A DNA stretch of 54,958 nt. Origin: Obelidium mucronatum. Lineage: Eukaryota; Chytridiomycota; Chytridiomycetes; Chytridiales; Chytriomycetaceae. The notes beneath the pieces were generated by a model. The model was not told the DNA's origin. It saw nothing but the letters and a program-made list of their open reading frames with translations, and ran no database searches. The stretch covers positions 1 to 54,958 of the forward strand of contig JAIVFH010000181.1 of the NCBI GenBank assembly GCA_025765595.1, read 5' to 3'. Position numbers and translations under genes: made by a program. Each line of letters starts with the position of its first letter. The first letter of the stretch is position 1. Shown here piece by piece: positions 20,399 through 32,816 of the stretch.

Positions 20399-23390
20399 TC
20401 AGTTCCACGAAAAAAGCGCAAGAACTTCCTCGGGAGTCATGTCTTGGAAAGCCTCATGAGCAGCTTCGGTAATGCGTTGGCGAGTAATATCCTCCTCCTC
20501 CTCCTCCATCAGAGCCGAAACAGAAGTGATTTCTTCCTCCCCAATTTCCAGAAGTGCTTCATCCAAGGCTGCTGCGAGGCGTTGGCGAGTGTTTGACTCC
20601 TCATCCTCTGAGATAGCTGCCGCTTCAGTTACGGCTGAAATCTGGGACATGTTCGCGCATGCATCCGCTAGGACATCAAGAAAGCTCTCCTCCGCTGCTG
20701 CTACCACGGTTACAGAGAGAGACTGCTGGAGCAACCCCGGGTCCGCTAGTGGCACGCTCGCACAACAAGCTGCAAGGAGCTCAAGAGAGCCTTCTTCCGT
20801 CTCCAGCGCCACAGAGGCCGGAAGGGTGACTGAAAGAACCTCTTCCGCCGCATCCGTCATAACAGTGTCCAAGTCATGTTCCAAAACAGGTTCTTCGGCA
20901 AGCTCCATTTGGTTTTCATTCTCCAACGGAATGTCAAGTTGTGGTTGGACAAGTTCTCCCCGACCCTGTTGACGAGCTCGAGCCCGGCGACGCGTCAAAT
21001 TTGATCGATATCTATCAATATCAAAGAATTGGCGTTGACGAGCCGCCGGTGCTGATTGCGCATCCATCATGCTGATATCTGCAGTCTCTTCCACTGTTAC
21101 CGCGACCGCACAATGAACAACCTCTACAAGCTCAACCGCGACAGCATCCATGACAACATCGTCATCCTGTAAATCAAGTGCCACTACAGTCGACTGGGAA
21201 ACTGCTAGAATCACTTGTTCTGCATAAGTCTCAAGTAATGCTGGTTCAGCCGCTGGAGCAGCATCCAAAAACTGTACTGTTTCCGCCAAATCAAGATCCA
21301 TGGCTTCATTTACTTGCCCAAATCCTGCGGTCAAATCCAGCCTGCGAAACGCCACAGCAAGCTCTTCCGTAGAGTCCTCAAGAACTGAGGTCTCGGTAGT
21401 TGCCGTAAATACACACGTGGCAGCTGTGTGAGATTCCTCAAGAAGACGCACTCGCTCCTTGACAGAAACAGTGGGTTTGGGAACGGTGGTGGCGATTCGG
21501 GCAGGTATTAACTCGGATAACGCGGTGACAGAATCGACAGGAACAATAACGCCAACAATTTCAATAGCACCAACAATGGCTGGTGGCAGGGCGGAAACAT
21601 CTTCAAATGGCGTCATCATTGGAGCTTCAATAGGAGCTGCAGCTGGAGATAGGACGGTAACAGGTACCACAACTTCAATGTCGACAGGGCTTGTGACGGT
21701 TGTGACAGCAAGCGTGAAAGGAGTGGAGTTGATGTTGAGAATACATTCAATAGAAGCTATGGCTGGAGACGGTGTGGCAAATACTTGGACCGAAGGCGGA
21801 GGAACATCAACATGATCTGCGGATGCTACTGGATAAGGCACAGAGTCAAGGGGCGTGGCAACTGGAAACGGCGTTGAAATGGCTTCTTCGGGCACCGGGG
21901 ACCGGCTGACAATGACAACGGCGGTAGCTGGAATTGCAGAAATGTGACACGGAGTAGCAGTCCGGGATGGAGACGCGATAGCAAGGACTTGGACAGCTGG
22001 TGGGGGGTTGCAACACTCAACAACATCAACTGCATTTGTGGATACAACTTCGGACAGCAAAATACAGTGCGCATCGCTGGTTGAAGGGAGCAGCGCAACA
22101 GCATTTGGAACCAGTTCAGCAACTGGCAAGGAGACAAACTCTTGAGGAGAGATTTGAGTCTCGGCACTTGCCGATTCCACCAGGGGAAGACTTGCCACTG
22201 AAAGTAGCTCAAGTTGATTCTTGAGGTCTGCAAGTTGATTCAAGAGCTCAAGCGTCTCTCGCTGGGATTGGGCTTCCACCTTTTCCTCTTGGGCTTTTTG
22301 AGCAGCAGCACCCTGATAATGAAAAACATATAAACTCAGTAACAATCATTTGATGAAAAGAAGAAAGAAAACACTCTCAAAAACAACAACAAGCTTGGAA
22401 AAAAAACTCACAAGTTTCAAAATGGCGGAATGGTGGATTTCCAAATCCAGGAAGTCGCTTTTTAACTTCAATATCTCTCTCGCCCCCAACTCCTCGAATC
22501 TTGTCATACGGACAAGATCTCTGGTACCGCAATTTTTTTTTGTTTAGGTGCATTGCTAAATAAAATAATATAATAATAATAATAATAAAAAATAAAAACT
22601 CACTCTTCCAGGTCGCGTTCGCGTTCCAACGCCTCCCACAATTTCTCCTTCAGCTCGCGACACTCCTCTGCACATTGGAAGAAAAAGAGTTAAACAAAAA
22701 AACTCAACAGCGCCATACAACAAGAGGAAACGAATAAAAAACTCACCGCGAGAAGCATCCAGCTGCATAAAAACCCGGCCGCGGTTAATAAGCACTGCCA
22801 TTGTAGTGCTGTTGGCCTCAGCAACGGCCGCCGCAGCGCTTGCAGCCTCCCTGCACAGACGCGTATTGGCCAGCGAGAGAATCTCGCTCAGGCCCTTGAG
22901 CGTCTCGCATTCGGCCAAAACAGCCAAATGCTCGCATTCGAGGGCCTGGTGGTCCTGGGGGCGCTGGCGCCAGGCCAGGAAGCACGTCATGGCATCGCAG
23001 GCGACAAGCGCGGCGATAACCATTAAAAAAACAACCTGAATATAAAGAATAGAGAGTTAATAAAGATTGGTGTTGAGGGTGAGGAGGGTGGAGGAGCTGT
23101 CAAGCGGCAGGAATTTCTTGAAGACGTGTCCCGGGATTCCGCCATTTAAATAACGCGTCCATGCCAACAGCAAGTCCATTCGTTCAGAGGATCCCTATAT
23201 AGAGAGATATAGAAGAAAAAAAAGAAGCAAAGGAGGTGAAGTAAAGAAGGAAGTCCCGAAGAGCAAGTATTGCATGTTTGTGGGGTAGTAGTAGTAGTAG
23301 CCTGTAATTAAGGGATGAGGGTGGGGATATACTCACTTCGAAAAGAGCAATAGCAAATGTTGACGGCGTTAAAGCACTTTCGAAAGTCAT
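20399..23390 (-). CDS. Coiled-coil/low-complexity family protein, copy 2 (intact, about 810 residues)
   Basis: I do not recognise the family. Five exons on the minus strand join in phase: about 23390-23337 (MTFESALTPSTFAIALFE), 23028-22747, 22676-22605, 22521-22413 and 22312-20399. Exon 2 opens with a hydrophobic helix (VVFLMVIAALVACDAM) that could be a signal anchor. Then come Ala-rich and Glu/Leu-rich helices: LANTRLCREAASAAAAVAEA, EECRELKEKLWEALERERD, FEELGAREILKLKSDFLDLE and LELLNQLADLKNQLELLSV, a likely coiled coil of 150 residues. About 500 residues of Ala/Val/Pro/Thr/Ser/Glu-rich low-complexity sequence follow, with a short basic patch (SNLTRRRARARQQGRG). The C-terminus is acidic (EEEEEDITRQRI, DMTPEEVLALF). 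A membrane-anchored or scaffold role is possible but not shown. Confidence 0.7.
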
Positions 23391-24060
23391 TTTTGTAAAG
23401 GACAAAGAAGGAAGTTGCTGTCGACTTGGAGAAAAAAACGGCCTGTCAAAAAATGTCGGGGTTTGAAATAAAAGTAAACAAACCCCGCTCACCTTTCTTT
23501 TGAAGGAGAAAACGGGTTCCAGCGAGGGACCCCACTTGGTGGACTCTTTTCTTCAAGAAAAGCGTGATTGTAATAACGGACTGCCTTTTAGAAGGAAATG
23601 TTTCGAGATAGTATCAGCCCGAGTTTTGAATCAAACATTGGATTGGAGAGCAATAAATCGTATCGTATTATCCAAGAGTCCTCCGTGATGTACTAGTTTT
23701 CTCTTGTGGGATTCCCAAAGTTCGCTCTCTCGCACGGAGGATATTCCAGACAAGAGAAAACATCCGAGTGATTGGACGAGTCCTCAATCACGATCAATAT
23801 GAATTGGGTGCTGTTTCGATGAACAGTCATGCAGAATTTTTCGGCATAGGAAAGGAGTCTCGTCGATGTTAGATTCCAGAAAAGAGCGTGATTTTGTCAA
23901 GACAGATGGCATGATATAGACGATACAAAGATTATATTCGGACTGAAAGACGGATTGTGTGACTATCGACGTGGGTGGAAAACAAAGCATCCCAAAAGTC
24001 AAGCAAGAGCAGTTAAGGGGAAAGTAGAATAACAGGTATAAATTTAAAATAGCGGTACCT
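23391..24060 (-). promoter_or_regulatory. Highly conserved upstream flank of family gene copy 2
   Basis: 23391-24060 (5' of the gene on the minus strand) matches 31766-32440 upstream of copy 3 with only scattered substitutions by eye, far closer than the coding bodies. On the minus strand a GTGAGC donor-like site follows AAAGAAAG at about 23500, suggesting a 5' UTR intron. A 62-codon plus-strand ORF here (23500-23688) is identical at 31875-32063, but the nucleotides are equally alike, so it is not evidence of coding. Confidence 0.6.
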
Positions 24061-24463
24061 TGCACGCTTCAAAGATAAGAAAAAACTGTTTGCAGAGGTA
24101 TCATGTCAAAATGTATGGTTTCATTGGACACTTGCTTTGTGGAGAATTTTGGGCGGGTTCAATGCTTGGGTTGTTGAAATTCACAAAGAAATTCAAGAGA
24201 AATTCAGGGATAAATTAATGTTCATAAAAATTAAAATTAAAAAAACCGAAAAAAGAATAAAAGTAAATAAGCATTCGATGTGTTTTATTGGTTTCTTTCA
24301 GATGAAATAGAAATGAATAACATGTACAAAAAGAAAAAGAAAAAGAACACGAAAAAATTGAAAAAAAAATAACACGTTTATAACAAGTAAAAGAAAAAGA
24401 ACACGAAAAGAAAAAGAAGAGAAGCAATGTCAGTTAAACATATTAGAATATAAAGAAGAAAAT
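24061..24463. other. AT-rich spacer before the SEC5 remnant
   Basis: Low-complexity A-rich sequence (AAAAGAAAAAGAAAAAGAA runs at 24330-24420), repeated in similar form at 32590-32815 in front of the second SEC5 remnant. No gene seen. Confidence 0.5.
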
Positions 24464-26703
24464 GTCGACAAGTCTGCCAATGCGACGAAGCGCCAGACGG
24501 GCAGCAGTCAGACTCAGAGCCAGCCTCAGTCTCAAACACAGTCTCAGTCTCAAACACAAACACAGAACGAGTTTTCCGAATTCCACGAAGAATTCCAAGA
24601 AGACCTAGAAGAATAATCCGAAGAAGACGAATACTCCGAAAAAGAAGAATACGAACCCAAGGAGGAGAGAACGAAGCGACGCTGTTTTCGCCGGACGAAG
24701 AGCAGAGGATGTTGCGCTTCTACGAGGTCAGGACGTTCGATGTCCGGGACTGGGACTGGGTCGCACGAGAGATCATTCTTCCACTTCTAATCGCGATATT
24801 ACCGATGTCGATTGTAGGAATCTGCAACAGTCTATTGATAAGAGAGCTGAAGTGATGAAGGATTTGGGGAAGCAACATTTTGCTTAGAGTACTATTGATT
24901 TGGGATCGTATCGAGAGTAACGCGCCGGATCCAATGGGCGTCAAGCAGTCCATCTTCGGGTACATCTTTCCTCATCCAACAACCAACTCCAACCAAAAAA
25001 AACAAGCCTTCTACGAAGAAATGAAGACAAACAACTAGATTTCTTCAGAGACTCAAGGGTTAGCTGCATACGTCAAAAGTTTGGATCAACTCGCTGCATC
25101 CGCCAAAGAGCTATACGGTCCCATGCTCGAACGAAAAAAAAAGGCTGATAAGATTAGGACCGCTCTTTCTTTATTGGATCAATGGAAGTTTTTTTTAATA
25201 TTCCCAGCTGTCTATTGAATCCATCAAGAAGGTTCTATAGTTTTTATTTTTTACTTTTTATTTGTTAATAACTTGAATATATATTAGGAAAAAATGATGC
25301 CGCTGTTCGAGATTACAACAAGGGCAAGTACTTAATGTCCACTTCATTTGCTGGAATCATGGAAGAGGAAGCACATCCTGTCATTCCAAAGCAATAACCA
25401 CAACATCAACATCCAAACGAGCCAAAATCAAAAGCAAGCGCCGATGTCCTCCTCGAAGTACTACCAGATTCCACACCAACAACAACTGCATTAGCTCCTC
25501 CCACCGTAACAACAGCAACTCCACAAACAACTCCACATGTAGTCAATAATACCAACAATACACCCACTTCAACAACAAACGGCTCTCAGAAGCATATTGA
25601 AAAGTGTTTCAACACGTTTGGCGGGAAGTCGAGAATATCTTTGAAAACTTTCGACAAAAGCTGTTGAACGATTTGAAATGCCCGGATCATACTTTGGATG
25701 TACAAGAAAGAGTTCTTTGGTATGCATATCTAATCAATCATCTTTTTATATTTCAACATTATTTCCAACACTTTTTAAACCACATATATTGCATTCCCAA
25801 GATTCCTCGCTGATTTGAGTCCGGACCAGGATCCTGAATGGTTTTATTTGAACCATCGCTACGAAACTATTATGCATCAACTGGCTGAGGCTTTTGACAG
25901 TCATTTAGGAAGTTTTTTGGAACTCATGGAAAAAAAAAGGCCTGAAACAGGCATACAAAGCTTAAAAGCGCCATTCGCATCCATCCCGCTTCCAGAGCCA
26001 CATTACATTGGCTACCTCCCAACGTACAACAAAAACGTGTCCTCTGAGAATCAAAACGACGAAAACAGCGACGAATACTCTCCACCAAACAAATTCAATC
26101 GAACTCGACAAAAGAGCCTGGTTTATGGAAGCTTGTTTTCAAGTTGGATGATCTCTTGTGATTCGGAAGACGGAATGATTGAGTATCACTCAGTTTAGGA
26201 GAGCTGTGGGGAGAGCGCATTCGAAAGAGTACGAGACTGCATTTGGTAAATGGGGGAAACCAACAATTCTGTTTTCTTTATTATTTTATGTTAATTATTT
26301 TTTAAAGACTACGACCTTCAGGCTTGGAAATCGACTCTGAAAGCTGTGAAAACCGTGTGCGAAATTCTAGTCTGTTCGATGCAGGACTTTTGGAGACTCG
26401 GCAAGGTTTATAGTGAAGAGAGAAAAAAGGTGGGTGCCCCTCAGAGTCCAAAAAAATACTTCCCTACAATACATGAATAGACTCAAGAAACTGGAACAAC
26501 ACTAACCGCAAAACATAAACGGAGAGCAGATGTGAAGAAAATGCTACCAACAATGATCCGCCATATCATTGAATTATACTCGACTGTACTGGACCACTGC
26601 TTCCACACATCCACGCCACTATCAGACCTCAAGAAAACCTCTTACGCGTCGCAAAATAATTTAAATCAACCGGATAGCGACGCTGCGTCATTCTTACCCA
26701 GAA
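24464..26703 (+). pseudogene. SEC5: Exocyst subunit SEC5 (EXOC2), decayed copy A
   Basis: Sec5 is a core exocyst subunit that tethers secretory vesicles at the plasma membrane. Seen in successive frames: a Ser/Gln-rich N-terminus, DEEQRMLRFYEVRTFDVRDW and WDWVAREIILPL, SIDKRAEVMKDLGKQHFA, then AAYVKSLDQLAASAKELYG, KKKADKIRTALSLLDQWKFF, AAVRDYNKGKYLM, VFQHVWREVENIFENFRQKL, DPEWFYLNHRYETIMHQLA, YDLQAWKSTLKAV and MLPTMIRHIIELYSTVL. These follow Sec5 domain order from the N-terminal helix region into the middle. Breaks include a stop after FQEDLEE, loss around 24885-25040, a stop near 25398 and a frameshift at 25605. It ends abruptly at 26703 against the MASEKD fragment, so the C-terminal third is absent. 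Confidence 0.85.
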
Positions 26704-26856
26704 CTACTTCTTAATCTGAATGTCTTCTGAGTTTCTACACAACAGGAGCGTTCCCGTTGTGCGGATTCCTTCATAGAGAGTGGCGCCAGTCAAAGCAGTG
26801 CTGGAAGCGTCCGATGACTTGACTTTGAGGTCAAAATGGTCTTTCTCTGAAGCCAT
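26704..26856 (-). CDS. Small MASEKD ORF, copy 3 (50 residues)
   Basis: ATG at 26856 to TAG at 26704. Starts MASEKD, contains SSDASSTALTGATLYEGI and ends NSEDIQIKK. It aligns with copies at 10926-11066 and 17968-18257 and directly abuts the truncated end of SEC5 copy A, so it marks a duplication boundary. The downstream plus-strand flank 26880-27010 matches 11080-11220 and 18290-18415. Function unknown; may be a leftover exon. Confidence 0.45.
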   Translation of the reverse strand: MASEKDHFDLKVKSSDASSTALTGATLYEGIRTTGTLLLCRNSEDIQIKK

Positions 26857-26979
26857 TTTTATTGTTGAGAATAAAAAAGAATAACGTTGATTAAACCACC
26901 ATTTTATTATTTATCTAGCCGTATCAGTCGAAATTAAAGTATCAGATGGTCGATTTGTGATTGGTTGTCGAGTTGGGTT

Positions 26980-28650
26980 TCCATCTCCCGCCGGACTAAT
27001 GGTATCGTATTCTTTCCAGTTTATGTGCAGACTAAGGTCCCCTCCTCTCGCCGGACTAATGAGATCCATGTGGCGAAAGTCAGTTCTAAAGTAATTGTAA
27101 GTGCTCGCAATCGTCTTTGTCCAAGTACTTACCGCTCTTCATGTGTCTGTGAATCCAAGAACTTGGAAGTCAGAGGCAAGGCCTCGCGTCTCGGCAGACT
27201 AATCAGATCCTTTTGAAGAAATCTGGTTCGAAAGACGTAGTTAGTGCTCAAAATACTGGAGTTCAAATAGTTACCACTCTTGTGGGGGTTAATGATAATC
27301 TTGGAGCGCCCAGACACTACACGCAAGGCCAAAGTCACCTTGCAAATAATCGATTTAACGGCCATTTTCAGAGGAGTATTTCATTCAATCGAGTCACAGA
27401 AGCAGCGGAAAGACACCACCTCTCGCCAGGATTAATGAGGTCCTTTAATGGCGAGAGTTTCGAATGCAGTGACTGGTGGTGGATGGATCCAGTAGCCGTG
27501 GCAGTGACAGACCCCGTACTCTCGCCAGGATTAATGAGATCCTTTATGGCAAGAGTCGGTTCAAAGGTTGCGATGTTGGATCCAAGTGGCACCCCGCTCT
27601 CCAGGGGTTAAAGAGACCTGGCTGGAGAACGCGGACACCACTTTTGATGAAGATAATTGGATGATTTCCAGTAGTAATGGCTACGGCTGCGACAGAACTG
27701 ACCCCTCCTCTCGCCAGGATTAATGAGGTCCTTTTATGGCGAGAGTCGGTTCCAAGGTTGCGATGTTGGACCCAAGTGGCACCCCGCTCTCCAGGGGTTA
27801 AAGAGACCTTGCTGGAGAACGCGGACACCACTTTTGATGATGGAATTTGGTGGCCTTTTCCCAGTAGTGGCAATGGCAGCAACGGTGGCGGCGGCAGAAA
27901 CAGACGCCTCCTCTCGCCAGGATTAATGAGGTCCTTTTATGGCGAGAGTCGGTTCCAAGGTTGCGAAGTTGCACCCAAGTAGCTTCCCGCTCTCCCGGGG
28001 TTAAAGAGACCTGACGGAAGAGCGGGAACACCTTACGATGATGGACTTAAATGATTTTTCCCCAATAGTGGCAGTGGCAGCAACGATGGCGGCGGCAGAA
28101 AAGACCCCTCCTCTCGCCAGGATTAATGAGGTCCTTTAATAGCGAGAGTCGGTTCGAAAGTCGTTGAAGCAAAAGATGGACCCAAGTAGCTTCCTGCTCT
28201 CCCGGGGTTAAAGAGACCTGGCGGAAGAGCGGGAACACCACTTTTGATGATGTAATTTTGGTGGCTTTTCTCAGTAGCGGCAGTGGCAGCGACAGTGGCA
28301 GCGGCAGAAAAGACCCCTTCCCTCGCCAGGATTAATGAGGTCCTTTAATAGCGAGAGTCGGTTCCAAGTTTGCGAAGTTGTACCCAAGTAGCTTCCCGCT
28401 CTCCCGGGGTTAAAGAGACCTGGCGGAAGAGCGGTAGCGCCACTTTTGATGATGGAATTTTGCTGCTTATTTTTCCCAGTGGTGATGGCGGCGACGGTGG
28501 AACAGTCAGACCCCTTCTCTCGCCAGGATTAATGAGGTCCTATAATGGCGGGAGTCGGTTCGAAAGTAGTGTTTGAGTCATGGTAAGATATCCAAGTAAG
28601 TCCCCACCCTCCAGGGGTTAAAAAGACCTGACTGGAGAGAGGGAGCAGAC
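26980..28650. repeat. Hairpin satellite array 2
   Basis: Same monomer as array 1. The CTCGCCAGGATTAATGAGG hairpin starts at about 27419, 27519, 27708, 27911, 28111, 28320 and 28517, with a degenerate copy at 27040. Spacings are about 100, 189, 203, 200, 209 and 197. The short 100-base step is first here but fourth in array 1, indicating unequal exchange of units. Located 3' of family gene copy 3. The second hairpin and the GGC/CAG linker are present in most units. Confidence 0.9.
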
Positions 28651-28960
28651 TTTCGGGGCTAACGATAAGATTGTTTCTGTGTACTTTGACTGGCATCCAC
28701 TTTTCTGACTCTGGATATTCTATTCCAGTATTGGTGGGATTCACAGGACCCCTTGGAACAACTCCCCACATTTCAAGCTTGCATTTGATTCTTTAACCCG
28801 GCGATTTTGGTGAGATTCACGAGACCTCATGGAACAACTCCCCACACATCCAGTTTGCAATTTTCAAGATCCAACACGGCGATTTTGGGTGAGATTCACG
28901 GGACCTCGCGGAATAACTCCCCACAACAATGAAATAAAAAAATAGTCCCGAATCCCCCTC
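28650..28960. repeat. Three tandem GATTCAC...GGAACAACTCCCCACA units, set 2
   Basis: Near-identical to 20040-20340: units at about 28735-28772, 28808-28848 and 28888-28926, directly before the stop of family gene copy 3 at 28975. In one unit GGAACAACTCC has become GGAATAACTCC. Confidence 0.8.
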
Positions 28961-28974
28961 TATCTCCAAGATCA

Positions 28975-31765
28975 TTACTCAGAAAAGAGGTCATCCAGAT
29001 CCTCTTCCGTCATGTCCTCTTCAGGCTCAATGGCATCGAGAATCTGACGTGCCTCAGACAGCAAAGTGAGCGCAACGGGAGCCTGCGCCTCGATTTCGGC
29101 AAGACGGTCAAGGTCTGCCACCGCAAGAGGCAGAACCACAGCCTGGGCGCAGCAGACACTGGCAAACAGATCCAGTGAGCTTGCTTCTACCGCCGGCGCC
29201 ACCACCGCCACAGCTGGTCCATCGAGACCCTGCTGGCTAGGTACCGGGCTCCTCCGAGCTGCCAAAGCGAGGCGCTCCACTCTTGCCGCCCAGCTGTATT
29301 CCTTGCGAGCAACTCGCAGCACCGTTGGTGGGTCCTCGACAGTCCCCATCACCACATCCTCATCTGCTTCCACTGCCACGGAAACCTCAAGACGCCCTGC
29401 CGTCTCTCGGGCAGCTCGAGCATGTCGCTTGGCTATTGAAGCGGGCTCGCGAAACTGGCGGCGCTTCAGCGATTCCGCCAGTGGAGGACTGTCTTGAACA
29501 ACAGCGGCTTCCATCAAGCCCTCGTCTTGAGTTGCTGCCTCCTGCATGACAACATCAGCGTTCCCAGAATGAGCTGCCGCTTCGACCCCTTCGGCTACAC
29601 ACGTCTCCACAACCGGAGAAGATGTGATTTCACAAAAAGCGAACAGGTCTGTGTCAGCAGTAGCATCAGATGCTACCAAGGATTCCTCGGCGGCTGGCGC
29701 AACAAGGTCCAAACCATTAAATGGTCAGCATCGCCACCATCGCTTCTTCATGGTCTTCAGCTTCAGCCATCTCCGCCGCCCAGTCATTCCCAAGACAGTA
29801 AACTGGCGCCTCGGTGTCCGGCATGTCGATAAACATGGCATCCACATCATGTCCTGCGCCTAGATCTCTAAAGCTGGCGAGAGAAATCAAATCAGCCGCG
29901 GTGTTCAATTCCGCGGATTGGTAAACATTGATGGGGGAAGCTGGTGATGGTGGAACAGAAATCAAATCAGCCGTGGTGCTAAATTCCGTGGATTGGTGGG
30001 CAGTTGTGGTGGAAGGCGTTAGTGGTGTAGGAGAAACCAACTCAGCCGCGGTGCTCAGTTCCGCGGATTGATGGACAGTGGTAGTGGTGGTGGTGGATGG
30101 AGGTGTAGATGGTAGTCTGGCAGCAGCAGTAAAAGCGGTTCTGGCAGCAGTTTCCAAACCCTCAAGACTTTGCACGTGTTCCTTGACAGATACAGAGAAG
30201 GAAACAGCTGGAGCAGCAGCAATATCAGCAAACGGCGCGGGACTTGGAACTAGAGCTTCAGCCACAATAGACGTCTCCACAGGGGGAGCAACGGTATTCT
30301 CAACAGATGAAATATCTTCAGCAATAGCTGGACATGAGAGCATGGAAGAAACTTCAACCAATACGGCAGCTACAGGCGATACCGTGGCGATGATGTCGAT
30401 TGCAGCAGGTTGTGGAGTGAGAACCTCAAACTTCGGCAATGAAGCCGGCGATTCTGGGAGGGGTGGCAAGTTGGCAATAAGCGCGTCCATGTTCTGAGGA
30501 ACCTCAGACACTAGCGAAAAAGTTTCGTCGATGGGCGCACCAATTTCCAAAGCTATAATCGTACGTGCGGCCAATGGCACAAGTGGCACGGCTGCCACTT
30601 GGAGGAGCTCAACTTTACTCTTCAGGGCAGTAATTTCGGCCAGCAGCGCAAATGCCGCGTGCTGCGAAATGCTGCGCTCCCAGGTAAGTTGAGCGACGAG
30701 ACTTTCCACCTGGGCAGTTTGTGCGGCACCCTGAAAAAAAATAAATACAAAAAAAAAGTGCTCAGTGAACAAAAACTCAACAATGAATTACTGTACAAAA
30801 AAACTCACCAGAATGGATGCCGCAGCCACTTCTTGGTCAAGGCCGCGCGCCTCGCGGATCAGGATGGCAAGCTGGGCCGCCGTGTCCTTTTCCTTCACCG
30901 TCAGCCGAGCCAGGTCCCTAATTAGGTTTTGTTTGTTTGGTTAACACCCACACTGAAAGAAAATAGAAAACCCCGAATACGCACTCAGAAAGGTCCAGCT
31001 CGCGGTTTCTCGACTCCGTCAGCTGGTCCTTCAAAACGCGGCACTCGCCTGCACAATGAATAAGTTAAAACCCGAAAAAACCACGAAAACACGAATAAAA
31101 AACGCACTTTTGGCCTCTTCCAGCTTTGCATCCGTCACTACGCGCGCAGCATTCGCGCTGGAAATCTCCGCTTTTAAACTGCGGTTGTCAGAAGCAGTTG
31201 CCCTGAATTCCACGCAGAGGTCCGAGTTGTCTTGCGACAAGGACTGGCACTTGTGCACGAGTGCCGCGTGGTCTTTGGCGAGGCCAAAGTGGAAATGGGC
31301 GGTGAAGGCCTGGTGCCAGGCGGCAGCGCAGGCGGCAGCGTCGCGGGCGACAAGCGCGGCAACAACTGCAAGTAAAACGACCTGAATAAAAGTAAAGAGA
31401 AGAGAGAGTTAATAAAAGTAAAGAGAAAAGAGAGTTAATAAAAGTTGGTGTTGGTGGTGGTGTGGGTTTGCGGTGATGTCAGTTGGAAGACGCGTCCGTC
31501 CGTCAGTCATTCAAGTTGGAGAATCCAGCATTTTAAATAACACGTCCATGCCAGCTGAGTGACTATTCGTTCAGAGAATCCCAAGCGATATATAAGGAAA
31601 AATAGAAATAAAGGAGGAGAAGTAAAAGAGGAAGTCCCGAAGAGCGAGTATTGCGTGTGTGTGGGGTAGTAGTAGCCTGTAATTAAGGGATGAGTGTGGG
31701 GATATACTCACTTCGAAAAGAGCAATAGCAAATGTTGACGGCGTTAAAGCACTTTCGAAAGTCAT
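28975..31765 (-). CDS. Coiled-coil/low-complexity family protein, copy 3 (one frame break)
   Basis: Exon 1 (31765-31712) encodes the same 18 residues as copy 2. Later exons keep the architecture but differ strongly: exon 2 VVLLAVVAALVARDAAACAA then a Lys/Gln/Ser-rich helix (about 31381-31108), exon 3 ECRVLKDQLTESRNRELD, exon 4 DLARLTVKEKDTAAQLAIL, and exon 5 GAAQTAQVESLVAQLTWERS with ALKSKVELLQVA. Phases agree through exon 5. Then comes a Pro/Thr/Ala-rich region with a threefold HQSAELSTAAELVS-type repeat (about 30080-29870). Near 29715 the frame ends (TAA) and coding resemblance resumes one frame over (LVAPAAEES to DMTEEDLDDLFSE, 29712-28975). The C-terminal part shares RQF, RHARAAR and the acidic DMTEED tail with copy 2. 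A 44-base GT-AG interval at the break does not restore phase. Confidence 0.65.
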
Positions 31766-32816
31766 TTTTGTAAAGGACAAAGAAGGAAGTTGCTGTCAAC
31801 TTGGAGAAAAAAACGGCCTGTCAAAAAATGTCGGGGTTTGAAATAAAAGTAAACAAACCCCGCTCACCTTTCTTTTGAAGGAGAAAACGGGTTCCAGCGA
31901 GGGACCCCACTTGGTGGACTCTTTTCTTCAAGAAAAGCGTGATTGTAATAACGGACTGCCTTTTAGAAGGAAATGTTTCGAGATAGTATCAGCCCGAGTT
32001 TTGAATCAAACATTGGATTGGAGAGCAATAAATCGTATCGTATTATCCAAGAGTCCTCCGTGATGTACTAGTTTTCTCTTGTGGGATTCCCAATGTTCGC
32101 TCTCTCGCACGGAGGATATTCCAGACAAGAGAAAACATCCGAGTGATCAGACGAGTCTTCAATCACGATCAATATGAATTGGGTGCTGTTTCGATGAACG
32201 GTCATGCAGAATTTTTCGGCAAAGGAAAGGAGTCTCATCGACATTTAGTTTCCGGAAAAGAGCGTGATTTTGTCAAGACAGATGGCATGATATAGACGAT
32301 ATAAAGATGATATTCGAACTGAAAGACGGATTGTGTGACTATCGACGTGGGTGGAAAACAAAGCATCCCAAAAGTCAAGCAAGAGAAGTTAAGGGGAAAG
32401 TAGAATATCAGGAATAAATTTAAAATAGCGTTACCTTGCACGCTTCAAAGATTCGTAAAAGCGGTTTGCAGAGGTATCATGTCAAAATGTATGGTTTCGG
32501 TGGACACTTGCTTTGTGGAGAATTTTGGGCGGGCTCAATGCTTGGGTTGTTGAAATTTATGAAGAAATTCAAGAGAAATTCAGGAATAAATTAATGTTCA
32601 TTAAAATAAAAATTAAAAAACCAAAAAGAAAGTGTAAGCTAATAAGCATTCGATATGATTCGTTGCTTTCTGTTCGGAGAGAATAAAAATAAAAAAAAAT
32701 AGAAGAAAAATAACAGGTTTATAAAAAGAAAAAGAAAAAGAAAAGAATTAAAAAATAAGAAGAAAGAAGAGAAGTAATTGAATATCAGTTAAATATATCA
32801 GAAAATAAAAAAGAAA
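31766..32816 (-). promoter_or_regulatory. Highly conserved upstream flank of family gene copy 3
   Basis: Counterpart of 23391-24463. By eye only a few differences occur across 31800-32200 (for example CCCAATG for CCCAAAG and GATCAGACG for GATTGGACG). From about 32450 it merges into A-rich sequence preceding the SEC5 fragment. The strand is given relative to the family gene. Confidence 0.6.

Noticed and set aside
20472..20972. Plus-strand Ser/Ala-rich ORF (166 codons), also 21459-21815, 29066-29497 and 30078-30497
   Set aside because: Shadows of the low-complexity Ala/Val/Glu-rich minus-strand family genes.
23500..23688. 62-codon plus-strand ORF, identical at 31875-32063
   Set aside because: The nucleotide sequence of the whole flank is nearly identical, so protein identity adds no evidence. 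It lies antisense in the conserved upstream region of the family genes.
18848..28650. CRISPR-like regular spacing in the hairpin satellites
   Set aside because: Spacers between hairpins are themselves repeats, and the window is clearly eukaryotic with spliced genes.
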